Assembly (NCBI GenBank): GCA_016718845.1 | Contig: JADKCK010000052.1 | Coordinates: forward strand, 1 to 44,734 | Direction: 5' to 3' | Source: Sphingobacteriales bacterium | GTDB lineage: Bacteria > Bacteroidota > Bacteroidia > Chitinophagales > UBA2359 | Length of the DNA: 44,734 nt | Notes under the pieces: model-generated | Told to the model about the DNA's origin: nothing | Databases searched by the model: none | The model's input: only the letters and a program-made list of their open reading frames with translations | Position numbers and translations under genes: made by a program | Shown: in pieces, positions 34,410 through 43,459 of the stretch | How positions within the stretch are numbered: the stretch's first letter is position 1 | Layout of the letters: the number at the start of each line of letters is the position of its first letter

Positions 34410-36298
34410 TAACGGCTAACCATTGCTTTTGTTAGCATTTTTTTGCCATTGGCATTAGTCATTTCTACAAAATACATACCGCTTGGCAGTATAGTTCCGT
34501 CCAAGTTTACTTGGTAGGTTTCGCCTGCTTTGGCGTTTGCGTTGTAGAGGGTGGCTACTTGCTTACCATCCATGCTAAATACATTTACGGTGGTGTTGCC
34601 AGTGGCATTAACCGTAAACTCGACAATAGCTTTACCTGCAAACGGATTAGGCATTACGCTCAATGTTTCTATGGTTTTTGTGCGTCCGCGACTACCTTCT
34701 GGCACCCAGTACCAGCCTTCGGTGGTGTTGCCGCCACAATCGGTAATGGTTACCGAGTACCAACCCGAAGATAAGTTGTTTATGGTATAGCTGCCTGTGC
34801 CAGTTGTAGCATAAGAGCTTGCCCAAGTGTCGGGTCCGCTCCATTCGTATTGATAAGTACCACACGAGAAATCGCCACCGCTTGCATTTAGGATTATCGA
34901 ACCATCGTCACCCAAATTTGGGGGTGTTACCGCATAGCTGTCAATATCAAGCAAGGTATTATCGTCATCGGCTAAGTTGTCAAACACTGCCAAACCGGTA
35001 GTACATTCGTTGCTATCGGATACGGTTACAGACCAATCTGCGTTGTCGGTGTAATAAACGGTTATGGTAACACCTGTTGCGGTGTATACAATGTAATAGC
35101 GTACATAACCGTTTGTTGTCCAGTCGAAGTTATACGGAGCTACGCCGCCCTCCAATTTAATGGTGGTGGTGTTGTAGGTAAACGGAGAAGTACCATTACT
35201 GGCGCCTTCGGAGCTATTGCCTGCTAATGGGATAGTTACAGTAGTACCTATCACCACCGCACTGCTTGGCGACAAGGAGAAACAAGTGCCTGTAATGCTG
35301 TTTACATTTGTACCAACTGCTGGTGGATTAGGACCACCTACCGGAATAGTTGCTTTTACGTTGTAGCCATAAACTACATAACTTGCACCTACCGTGAGCG
35401 AATTAGTAGCAAATGTTCCGGTGCTATTAACGGCTACAATATTGCCACTTGACTCTGTCAGTAAGTAATAAAAAGCATAATCGGGCTGTGTGTTGTAACC
35501 CGACGCTTGCGCTACTAATGGGGCACCTGGGCAAGTAGATTGTATCACTACATTGCCACCAACGGCATTACAACAATTTTGTACAATTATGGATGTAGCG
35601 GTTGTTTGGGTACATCCTGCTGCATTGGTTACGGTTACAATGTAGGTACCTTGGGTAGTTATGTTGGTAGCTGCTGTTGTTGCTCCGTTGCTCCAGGCAT
35701 AAGTAGTGCCACCACTTGCCGTTAATGTTACCGAACTACCCGAGCAAAAAGTTAATGGACCATTGGCTGCAATACTTGCAGTAGGCAGTGCATTAATTGT
35801 AATATTTGCTCCATTGTCACTTCCGTTAAGTGGAGGCGAGCTGCTCACTACCCGTATGCGGTAACCTGTGCCTTGAGGGGTATTAGGCGGAATAATCGCG
35901 TTGATGGTACCCGACGCATTACCTGCTAATGTGCCAATGCTAACGGGTGCTGCAAAACTGCCCGAGGCATCGCTTAGCTGTGCCGTAAAGGTGTTGCCAC
36001 CGCCAATGTCTATGGCAATATATGGTACACTTATGCTACTGCCGGCGCATACGGTTGTTGCCACGGTACCTGTGCGCAATGCTTCGCCGGGTTGCTCAAA
36101 GCCTTGTGTAAGCACGCTGCTGCCAGCACTAAACGTTGGTATGACCGTTTCGCCTATGTTAAAAGTAATTTGGTTGTTGCCGCCTGTAAGGGTGCCCCCA
36201 GCATTGGAAACCACCTTGCGGCTTATAGTTTGCCCTTGTACAGTTGCCAAATGGCAACCAAGAAGAGCAACACTTATGATGATTAATCTTTTTATCAT
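34409..36298 (-). CDS. T9SS type A sorting-domain secreted protein with Ig-like repeats
   Basis: A 629-residue secreted protein. The signal peptide ends TVQGQ and is followed by a Bacteroidota motif SNAGGTLTGGNNQITFNIGE with VLTQGFEQPGE. Ig-like domains follow (about 165-245, CSGSSVTLTASGGTTYAWSNG), then a beta-rich middle and SprB-like units near 430-540. The final 80 residues are a classic T9SS type A sorting domain (SVMPNPFAGKAIVEF, VFSMDGKQV, LPSGMYFVEM, KKMLTKAMV), which directs passage through the outer membrane and cleavage or anchoring at the surface. It looks intact. The M28 peptidase remnant lies directly upstream on the same strand. Confidence 0.93.
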   Translation of the reverse strand: MIKRLIIISVALLGCHLATVQGQTISRKVVSNAGGTLTGGNNQITFNIGETVIPTFSAGSSVLTQGFEQPGEALRTGTVATTVCAGSSISVPYIAIDIGGGNTFTAQLSDASGSFAAPVSIGTLAGNASGTINAIIPPNTPQGTGYRIRVVSSSPPLNGSDNGANITINALPTASIAANGPLTFCSGSSVTLTASGGTTYAWSNGATTAATNITTQGTYIVTVTNAAGCTQTTATSIIVQNCCNAVGGNVVIQSTCPGAPLVAQASGYNTQPDYAFYYLLTESSGNIVAVNSTGTFATNSLTVGASYVVYGYNVKATIPVGGPNPPAVGTNVNSITGTCFSLSPSSAVVIGTTVTIPLAGNSSEGASNGTSPFTYNTTTIKLEGGVAPYNFDWTTNGYVRYYIVYTATGVTITVYYTDNADWSVTVSDSNECTTGLAVFDNLADDDNTLLDIDSYAVTPPNLGDDGSIILNASGGDFSCGTYQYEWSGPDTWASSYATTGTGSYTINNLSSGWYSVTITDCGGNTTEGWYWVPEGSRGRTKTIETLSVMPNPFAGKAIVEFTVNATGNTTVNVFSMDGKQVATLYNANAKAGETYQVNLDGTILPSGMYFVEMTNANGKKMLTKAMVSR

Positions 36299-36358
36299 GA
36301 TGTTATTTTTTTGTAAGAAACGTTAGTTGATGAATTAATCTTTGCCTGCCCGGTAGTT

Positions 36359-36602
36359 TTACCGGTTATTTGATTGGAAGATGTTAAGCATTGATTGGGT
36401 AAGTTCAAAAATCATTTCCATGCCTTGGTAGTTGATTTTGTTTTCGGTGTCGCTCATTTTATGGTAGTCGCTGTGAATACCTGTTGTACAATTAAGGACA
36501 GGTATTTTTTTTTCGGCAAACGGGCGAAGGTCCGATTCGGTAATATTGGCATCATCGTACCGAAAATGAATGGTATTATCGGTTAATGATTTAAAATAGT
36601 TA
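36359..36602 (-). pseudogene. C-terminal fragment of an M28 family peptidase
   Basis: An open minus-strand frame of 80 codons ends at TAA 36359 and enters the IS at its other end. It reads as the C-terminus of a zinc aminopeptidase: SDLRPFAEKKIPVLN, TTGIHSDYHKMSD and KINYQGMEMIFEL match the M28 family, including the last zinc-ligand His of the H-x-DYH motif. The N-terminal two-thirds of the protein, with the other metal ligands, is absent: beyond the IS lies an unrelated beta-helix protein. No start codon or signal peptide is present. It is a remnant created at or before IS insertion, or a sign of a mis-joined contig. Confidence 0.85.
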
Positions 36603-36620
36603 CTGATGTTACGCAGGGGA

Positions 36621-36650
36621 TTGGAATAAGGTATAAAAAGGCTACCTTTG
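36621..36650 (+). promoter_or_regulatory. Transposase promoter (TTG-N19-TACCTTTG)
   Basis: TTG at 36621-36623, 19 nt, then TACCTTTG at 36643-36650: an excellent Bacteroidota promoter match. The ATG is at 36655, so transcription would start at or within a few bases of it, giving a leaderless or almost leaderless mRNA. Confidence 0.75.
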
Positions 36651-36654
36651 CGGT

Positions 36655-37752
36655 ATGGAAAAGCAGCTAGACCTTTACAGCGATTATTTAATCAGTAGCA
36701 CAGGACAGACCAGTGCTACTGGCTTGTCAAGATTACTTGATGGACAGATTAGTCATGATAGTATTACCCGTTTTTTGACTATATCGGACTACAACAGTAA
36801 ATCGTTATGGAAATCAGTTAAGCCGTTGGTTCGTGAGCAAGAAAATGAAGACGGCTGTTTAATTTTTGATGATTGTATCATTGAAAAACACTACACTGAT
36901 GAAAACGATTTAATTTGTTGGCATTGGGATCATAGCAAACAACGGAGTATCAAAGGCATTAATTTGTTAAGTGCTTTTTATGTTACTCAAAAAGACAGTA
37001 CAAGTACGGTGGTTCGTATTCCTGTTGGTTTTGAATTGATATTAAAGACCTTAGCATTTTGTGCGATTAAAGATAAGAAATTGTATCGTAAAAGCCCAAT
37101 AACTAAGAACGAGATGATGCGGTCTATGATAAAGCAATGCATACATAATCAACTGTTATTCAAGTATGTACTTGCAGATAGTTGGTTTGCATCAACAGAC
37201 AATATGCATTTTATCCAAGAACAGAAAAAGCTATTTATCTTTGATTTAAAAGATAATCGTTTAGCTATACTAGCAGATAGTATTGCCGATAAACCCGATA
37301 AAAAAAGTCAATGGACAAGTATTAAATCAATGGATTTACCTAATAATACACCCGTTAAAGTTTGGCTTAAAGACATGAATTTTTCAGTTTTTTTAACCAA
37401 ACAAATCTTCAAAGACGAAGAAAATCATACAACAGGTGTTAGATATTTGGTCAGCAATGATTTTAGCTTGACCGATGAACAATTCACTACAATCTACAAA
37501 AAACGGTGGGGAGTAGAGGAATATCATAAAAGTTTAAAGCAAAATGTAGGTATCGCAAAATCTCCAACTCGCACTGTTACTACTCAAAGTAACCATTTGT
37601 ATTGTGCTATTTGGGCATACATAAAGTTAGAAAAACTCAAACTCCAAACCAAACTTAATCACTTTCAGCTTAAAGCTAAAATCTATGCACAAGCACTTAA
37701 AGCCGCTTATGCAGAATTAGCTAATATCCATGCCCAGAATCCCTCTGCGTAA
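36655..37752 (+). CDS. IS4-superfamily DDE transposase
   Basis: A 365-residue DDE transposase. The first acidic residue is at D72/D73 in LIFDDCIIEK, the second at D175 in YVLADSWFAS, and the third at E288 in YKKRWGVEEYHKSLKQ. The Y281-x2-R284-x3-E288-x6-K295 spacing is exactly the YREK signature of the IS4 group (IS4, IS701, ISH3, IS1634). The basic C-terminus is typical, and the gene is full length with all catalytic residues, so it may be active. The stop lies 6 nt from the terminal repeat's last base. Confidence 0.93.
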   Translation: MEKQLDLYSDYLISSTGQTSATGLSRLLDGQISHDSITRFLTISDYNSKSLWKSVKPLVREQENEDGCLIFDDCIIEKHYTDENDLICWHWDHSKQRSIKGINLLSAFYVTQKDSTSTVVRIPVGFELILKTLAFCAIKDKKLYRKSPITKNEMMRSMIKQCIHNQLLFKYVLADSWFASTDNMHFIQEQKKLFIFDLKDNRLAILADSIADKPDKKSQWTSIKSMDLPNNTPVKVWLKDMNFSVFLTKQIFKDEENHTTGVRYLVSNDFSLTDEQFTTIYKKRWGVEEYHKSLKQNVGIAKSPTRTVTTQSNHLYCAIWAYIKLEKLKLQTKLNHFQLKAKIYAQALKAAYAELANIHAQNPSA

Positions 37753-37754
37753 CA

Positions 37755-40700
37755 TCAGTTATTAAGAAACGAGCCGCCTTTAATGTTAACAGTAACGCCA
37801 TTATCGCTAGTTGGTGTTGCAGCGGGACTTATCCAAATAGCACCACCCGCAATGCCTTGTCGAGCATTACAGCTAAAATCGGTGTTTTCGATATTAATGG
37901 TCAAATAACCGCCAAATTCTGCCCTTCTAATCTCCAAAGCACCAGTGCTGATTGTTTCAGAAACAGGCGGATTGCCAATAAATTGACAGTTTCGGATAGT
38001 TACATCATCATTACCTGCATTTGCGTTGTCTATTCTAACAGCACGCTTAGTAGGGTTGGCAGCAAAAACACAATTTTCGATAAGACCACCTACGTTATCT
38101 GTCCATAACATAACATTGTCATTGTATCCTTTAAAGGTAAAGTTTTTAACAGTCCAATAATTCCTGCCAAGAGGCTGTAAGAAAGATACAGCAGTACCAG
38201 AGTAGGTAACAACTGCTCCTTGTCCATCGAAAGTTACATTGGGTAAAGTACCCGACATACTTGCGGCTAAAACATCATCACAATTGTCGGTGTAAGTACA
38301 ACCCGAAAACTTAATCATTACATTTCCACCGTAATCGCGTACAGCATCTAAAACGCTATTGCTACTAGTAGACCAACTAGTAATGGGATTGGTTGAGGAA
38401 CCAAAACCACCTGTAGGACTACCAGGTGCTGTTGCTGCAAAGTATAATATTTTTTGACCTGTAGTACAATCAATCTCACCAGCTAACCCAGGATAGCCTG
38501 TTGTGCCAGTAGTTCCCGATACAGTAACAGTGGCAGTACCTGCCCCACAATTAATGCTACCTGCTGGGGGAGTATATGTGATGGTTGCCGTACCTGTAGT
38601 AGCAGGTGTATAAACCCCAGTTGATGTAATTGTTCCACCTGCTGTACCTGTAACTGACCATATTCCTCCGGTTGGTGCGCCTGTTTGTTGAAAAGCAGCT
38701 CCTTGCCCCGATTGTATAGTAGTTAAGCCATATACATTAGTAACAGTTGTTCTAGGAATAACTTCGCCTGTTGCTAGTTGGCAAGCGCCTGTTACGCCAT
38801 TAAACTGAATTTTAGCCAAGTCGGCTGCCGATAAAATTGCCGATGAGCCAATATATACCCCTGATGTTGAACCTGGAATATATCCAACAATATTTAGTGC
38901 TGGCGAAGGCGTTAGGGTTCCGCCTGAACTAAAAATTAAGCTATTTGAACCACTCAAAACGATGGTAGCTAAACCAGTGGTAACTGATAGCGTACCAAAA
39001 GTTTCATTATAAGGGGCATTTAAAGTAGCTGTGCCTGTAAATGATACATTTGAGCTATTGGTAATAATATTGCTTGCACCTAAAGCCAATGTACCTGCAT
39101 TGATGATGGTTGTACCTGTGTAGGTATTTGTACCTGTTAAGGTCAGCGTTCCTGTGCCTTGTTTGGTCAGGGCAATTGTTCCTGTTCCGTTTTGGATGAC
39201 ACCCGAAAAAGTGGTGCTTGAATTATCATTACCAACCGACAAGGTTGCATTAGCTCCGGTATTTGTTACCGTTCCAGCCCCTGCAAGCGAACTGATAGTT
39301 TCACTAAAACCTGCCAAATCCAGTGTTGCACCGCTTGCAATGGTTACATCTGTGCCCGTTGCTCCATCGGCTAAGGCAGTGGCAGAACCAAGTTTTAGCG
39401 TACCTGCATCAATATTAGTCGCGCCGGTATAGGTGTTAGTGCCTGAAAGCACCAATGTTCCCGTACCTGTTTTGGTTAAACTACCTGTTCCAGCTGCAAT
39501 TCCCCCATAAGTTAATGTAGTTGAGGGTTCTACTTGAATTGTACCACCAGATGCACCTAAGGTAATACCTCTGTTGGTACTTAATGTAAATGTTGATGTT
39601 GTAATTAAAGTACCACCATTAAGCGTCAATTTTCCCGGAGTTGCTGCTCCTGGTGCTGTACCTAAATTATTATCCGCAGATATAGACAATGCCCCTGCAT
39701 TAATTGTTGTGGTACCTGTATAGGAATTTGCACCTGAAAGGGTTGTTGTTCCAGTACCTTGTTTTATTAAACTAAGTGCACTAGCTGCATTTGTTATCAA
39801 TCCTGAGAAAGTTGTATTATTAGCATCGCCAAATGTCAAAGATGTTGCTGCTCCTGTATTGGTTATTGTACCATTACCTGATATTGATGCTACGGTTTCT
39901 GCAAAGCCACCTAAATCAAAAGTGCCAGGTGAATTGACTATCAAAGCACTTGAATTAGAAATTCTTTCAGCAGCAGTGGCTAATCTTAATGTGCCTGCAT
40001 TGACAGTAGAAGCCCCTGTATAGGTATTTGCGCCTGAAAGTGTCAATGTACCTGTACCAATTTTTGTAATTCCACCAGTTCCGCTTATTATACCACTATA
40101 AGCAGCGGGGCTAGTATTATCACAACCTATAGTCAATGTATTTGCACCAAGCGTTACATTACCCGAACCCGTTAAAGAACCAATGGTTAAATCAGCACCA
40201 GCTAAATCCAATGTAATATTTGCAGGAAGATTTAATGCTGAACAACCTGCTGATAAAGAAGCAGCACAAATGCTAGTATTTACGCCTGTATTTGATAATG
40301 TTCCATTAATTGTTAATGGCTCGGGGCAAACATTGAAGCCTGCTAAATCTAAAGTTGCACCAGAGTTAACTGTAGTACCAGCAGATGTTGCACCTAATGC
40401 GTCGTCATTTCCTACTTTTAAAGTACCAGAGCTAACAGTTATGGCTCCTGTATGTGATGTATTTGCTCCTTGTAATAAAACTGTTCCACCTGCCACTGTT
40501 CCTGTTGTAGTCAAATTACCTGCACCTGACACTAAGCCTGAAACAGTAAGTGTAAATGCTCCAGTAGTTGATATGGTGCTTGGAGCAGTTATGGATATTG
40601 CTCCACTTTGGGTTACATTAACACCGTTTGCATTTAATGTACCGCCATTTAAAACTAATGGTTCGGCTAATGTAATGGCACTAGTTATTTGGAGCGTGCC

Positions 40701-42977
40701 TCCCGAATTAACCGTTGTATTCCCTGCTACAGTACCAAGCGAAGACGCATTAGCTATGGCAACTGTACCAGCATTAATAGCTAAGTCTCCTGTAAACAAT
40801 GTGCTTGCAGGAGTTAGTGTCAAAGTACCATTGCCTGTTTTAGTAATATCGCCGTCGCCAGATAATGTTCCAGTTGTAAAAGTAATTCCATTAGCGGCAT
40901 TAATTGTACTTGTAGTTCCAGTTGTAAGTGTAACGATACCATTCACAACTGCTGTTGTGGCATTGCTATTGGTTAAAGTGCCACCGTTTAAGGTTATAGG
41001 CTCGCTAGTGGTTACTCCTCCTAAATCTAAAGTTGCACCTGATGCAACAATTGTATTTTGGGCTGCACCGGTAGCTCCTAAACTACTAGCATTTCCTAAT
41101 AATATTGTACCTGCATTAATGTTAGTTACTCCGTTTAATGATGCATTTGCAACTCCAAGATTTAAAATTCCGACTCCATTTTTAATTAAATTGCCCCCAC
41201 TAATAGCTCCTGCTGTTTGTCCTGCATTTGGAGCAGTAGTTGTTGCAGCCGTTATGTCAAAAGTAAAATTGCCTGCTGTACCTGCTGTACCTGTGCCTGT
41301 TGCAGTACCTGCTGTTGCAGTAAGGTTTTGAGAAATATTAACACCTGTTGGAGCTGTGATAGAAATATTGCCACCATTGCCACCATTATTATTTCCGGTA
41401 CCGGCAGCAGTTCCACCAGTTGAGGTTATAGCGGCTGTTGTTGAGATAAAGTTAGCTGCTGTGGTTAAGGAGATTACCCCACCATTACCCCCTGCTGCAC
41501 CTGTTGTGTTACTACCTCCAACCGCACCATTGGCGACAATTCCCCCTGTTCCGATGGTTAATGTGCCTGTACCGCTAATGGTTACATTGCCTGCATTGCC
41601 CCCTGTTGCTCTAGTGGTACCTGCTGTTCCTGCCGATGTTGTTATGGCGGCGCCAGTAGTTACTGTACCACTTGTTGTGGTGATAGACACAGCCCCACCC
41701 GAACCTGATGTATTACCGCCGCTGGTTCCTGTTGAGCCATTATTGCCTCCGGTGGTAGTTACGGCATTGACAGATATATTGCCGCCAGCAGCAATGGTAA
41801 TAGCACCGCCATTACCACCATTATTATTCCCTGTACCGGCAGCATTTCCACCTGTTGCAGTGATAGCAGTTGTAGCGGTAAATGTAGTACCTGCTGTTAA
41901 ATTGATAGTAGCACCATTGGTACCAGCCTGACCTGTTGTATTAGACCCGCCAGCTCCACCGTTTGCCGTTATGCCGCCTGTGCCAACAGATATACTAGTC
42001 GCTGCATTAAAAGTGACATTTCCGGGCGTACCGCTTGCTGCTAAGGTTGTACCCGCCGCACCTGGTATGGTTGTAATTGCTGCGCCAGTAGTGATTGATC
42101 CAGTTGTACTTGTTATGGAGACAGCACCACCAGAGCCTGAAGATAAGCCTGCGATAGTTCCGATTGGAGTGCCACCTGTTGTATTTATACCAAAATTGGT
42201 TATGTTTCCGCCCGCCGAAATAGTAACTGAGCCACCATTACCACCGTTGTTACTGGCTACGCCAGCATTACCACCTGTAGCCGAAATAGCACCACCAACG
42301 GTAGCAGTTATCGTAGTACCTGCGGTAATGGAAATATTTCCTCCGGCACCGCCTGCGCCTGCTGGGGCTGTGGTACCACCGGTTCCGCCATTTGCGTTTA
42401 AAGTGCCTGCTGCAACTGGAAAAGAAACCGAACCTGTAGCATTTAGCGTAATATTACCTGCCTTACCACCAGCAGCGTTTACTGCCCCAGCTGCAAGGCT
42501 TGATGTAGTAACAGCAGATGATATAGCTATATTCCCTCCAGCAGTAAACGACACATTTGTGCCCGGTTTGCCGCCAGCAGCTGTTGTTAGATTTAATGAG
42601 CTAGTAGCATTAACTGTAACATTGCCAGAAGCAACAATGCTGTATGTCAATGCTGTATTGCTTGTTGTTGCGGCTGTAATGGCTACGCTTTGCGTTACAT
42701 CACCAGTACCCGTACATCCTGTACAAGCTGTTACTATAGTAACATTTCCTGCGGGGTTTGTTCCATCGCCTGTTAACAACCTACTTTGAATCTCGGTGTT
42801 TATTATGTTGGCTGTGGCAACTGATGCATTGGGTGTAAAAGTATAAGTACCTGCGCTAAATGCCCAAGTACCATTGCTTGTGACAGCCGCACTGATTGTC
42901 ACCGCGGCGTTCTGCCCCACCACCCCCTGCGAGCCTAACAACCCCACAAAAAGTAATAAAAAACCAAACCTAATCAA
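37755..42977 (-). CDS. Giant autotransporter-repeat/beta-helix surface protein, truncated by the IS
   Basis: At 1740 residues this is a long secreted beta-solenoid protein. A signal peptide is present (MIRFGFLLLFVGLLGSQGVVGQ). Residues about 30-560 are Gly/Ala/Thr-rich repeats (GGNGGNISI, ITATGGNAAG). Residues about 580-1390 hold around a dozen autotransporter-associated strand repeats (GTGTLTLSG, NTYTGAT, INAGTL). An Ig-like module follows (GGIWSVTGTAGG), then a right-handed parallel beta-helix (FDGQGAVVTYSG, WTVKNFTFKG, IENCVF, VTIRNCQFIG). The frame ends at a TGA (37755-37757) inside the IS inverted repeat, so the natural C-terminus, probably with a sorting domain, is lost. The start is TTG at 42977; an ATG at 42993 would give MAKQALIRF if one base were removed, so a 1-nt error is possible. 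Confidence 0.85.
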   Translation of the reverse strand: MIRFGFLLLFVGLLGSQGVVGQNAAVTISAAVTSNGTWAFSAGTYTFTPNASVATANIINTEIQSRLLTGDGTNPAGNVTIVTACTGCTGTGDVTQSVAITAATTSNTALTYSIVASGNVTVNATSSLNLTTAAGGKPGTNVSFTAGGNIAISSAVTTSSLAAGAVNAAGGKAGNITLNATGSVSFPVAAGTLNANGGTGGTTAPAGAGGAGGNISITAGTTITATVGGAISATGGNAGVASNNGGNGGSVTISAGGNITNFGINTTGGTPIGTIAGLSSGSGGAVSITSTTGSITTGAAITTIPGAAGTTLAASGTPGNVTFNAATSISVGTGGITANGGAGGSNTTGQAGTNGATINLTAGTTFTATTAITATGGNAAGTGNNNGGNGGAITIAAGGNISVNAVTTTGGNNGSTGTSGGNTSGSGGAVSITTTSGTVTTGAAITTSAGTAGTTRATGGNAGNVTISGTGTLTIGTGGIVANGAVGGSNTTGAAGGNGGVISLTTAANFISTTAAITSTGGTAAGTGNNNGGNGGNISITAPTGVNISQNLTATAGTATGTGTAGTAGNFTFDITAATTTAPNAGQTAGAISGGNLIKNGVGILNLGVANASLNGVTNINAGTILLGNASSLGATGAAQNTIVASGATLDLGGVTTSEPITLNGGTLTNSNATTAVVNGIVTLTTGTTSTINAANGITFTTGTLSGDGDITKTGNGTLTLTPASTLFTGDLAINAGTVAIANASSLGTVAGNTTVNSGGTLQITSAITLAEPLVLNGGTLNANGVNVTQSGAISITAPSTISTTGAFTLTVSGLVSGAGNLTTTGTVAGGTVLLQGANTSHTGAITVSSGTLKVGNDDALGATSAGTTVNSGATLDLAGFNVCPEPLTINGTLSNTGVNTSICAASLSAGCSALNLPANITLDLAGADLTIGSLTGSGNVTLGANTLTIGCDNTSPAAYSGIISGTGGITKIGTGTLTLSGANTYTGASTVNAGTLRLATAAERISNSSALIVNSPGTFDLGGFAETVASISGNGTITNTGAATSLTFGDANNTTFSGLITNAASALSLIKQGTGTTTLSGANSYTGTTTINAGALSISADNNLGTAPGAATPGKLTLNGGTLITTSTFTLSTNRGITLGASGGTIQVEPSTTLTYGGIAAGTGSLTKTGTGTLVLSGTNTYTGATNIDAGTLKLGSATALADGATGTDVTIASGATLDLAGFSETISSLAGAGTVTNTGANATLSVGNDNSSTTFSGVIQNGTGTIALTKQGTGTLTLTGTNTYTGTTIINAGTLALGASNIITNSSNVSFTGTATLNAPYNETFGTLSVTTGLATIVLSGSNSLIFSSGGTLTPSPALNIVGYIPGSTSGVYIGSSAILSAADLAKIQFNGVTGACQLATGEVIPRTTVTNVYGLTTIQSGQGAAFQQTGAPTGGIWSVTGTAGGTITSTGVYTPATTGTATITYTPPAGSINCGAGTATVTVSGTTGTTGYPGLAGEIDCTTGQKILYFAATAPGSPTGGFGSSTNPITSWSTSSNSVLDAVRDYGGNVMIKFSGCTYTDNCDDVLAASMSGTLPNVTFDGQGAVVTYSGTAVSFLQPLGRNYWTVKNFTFKGYNDNVMLWTDNVGGLIENCVFAANPTKRAVRIDNANAGNDDVTIRNCQFIGNPPVSETISTGALEIRRAEFGGYLTINIENTDFSCNARQGIAGGAIWISPAATPTSDNGVTVNIKGGSFLNN

Positions 42978-43097
42978 GGGCTTGTTTTGCCATTAATAAA
43001 CTATTTGACTGCAAAATTTGTCGCAGTGCAAATGGAAAAAACGAGTAAAATTATTCATAGGTATACCTTATTTTTTATGTTAAGGTTTAAACAAAAG

Positions 43098-43135
43098 CAC
43101 ATTTGTGCATCTTTGTGTTAAACACAACAAAGGTA
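43098..43135 (-). promoter_or_regulatory. Predicted -7 box and leader hairpins of the beta-helix protein gene
   Basis: Minus-strand TACCTTTG (43128-43135) fits the -7 consensus, about 150 nt before the start near 42977-42993. No TTG is seen at the ideal spacing. Immediately downstream the leader can form two hairpins: ttgtgtt-a-aacacaa and gcaca-tt-tgtgc (about 43098-43127). Confidence 0.4.
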
Positions 43136-43214
43136 AGTGTGTATAGGCAAGAAACGCTATTTATAGGGTTATTTTTTTTCTTTTTTTTAGCGTGTTTTAG
43201 CAAGTTTAAAAAAT

Positions 43215-43263
43215 CATTTTTATGCAAAAAGCACTGATTATCAGTAACTTTTGCATAAAAATG
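43215..43263. repeat. Nested 49-nt hairpin
   Basis: catttttatgcaaaa (43215-43229) is perfectly complementary to ttttgcataaaaatg (43249-43263). Inside it a second stem, actgat-t-atcagt (43233-43245), nests. It lies between the DUF11 gene terminator and the beta-helix gene promoter. It could be a structured RNA, a small element or a protein-binding site. Confidence 0.75.
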
Positions 43264-43392
43264 GCTTAATAATTTAGTAATTGAGTGCCTTATAAAAATC
43301 CAAAATTAATGCGTTATTTATGTGCTTGTATGTAGCTTAAAAATGCTATCAAAAGCAATGTTAGTGTAGTATTTGTTAATTTGCATAAAAAA

Positions 43393-43430
43393 AACGTTCC
43401 CAATTCACCATTTGGTAAATCGGGAACGTT
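43393..43430. terminator. Intrinsic terminator of the DUF11-repeat gene
   Basis: Stem of 17 bp: aacgttcccaattcacc (43393-43409) with ggtaaatcgggaacgtt (43414-43430), a 4-nt loop and two positions that become G-U pairs in the minus-strand RNA. A run of A's at 43387-43394 gives the U-tract on the minus strand. It lies 30 nt after the stop. Confidence 0.9.
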
Positions 43431-43459
43431 TTTAGCGAGTTATAGTGTTGATTAATCTA

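Larger units (their letters stand above)
36603..37758 (+). mobile_element. Complete IS4-superfamily insertion sequence
   Basis: A 1156-bp element with terminal inverted repeats ctgatgttacgcag (36603-36616) and its complement (37745-37758). Similarity continues inward (ggggattgg against agggattctgg). A possible 3-bp target duplication, TTA, lies at 36600-36602 and 37759-37761. It carries one transposase gene with a promoter next to the left repeat. Confidence 0.9.

Noticed and set aside
40183..42789. Long plus-strand open frames (382, 191 and 272 codons) opposite the beta-helix protein
   Set aside because: They are antisense shadows of Gly/Ala/Thr-rich repeats, giving Pro/Val/Ala-rich products without motifs, and the minus-strand frame has a signal peptide and recognisable repeats.
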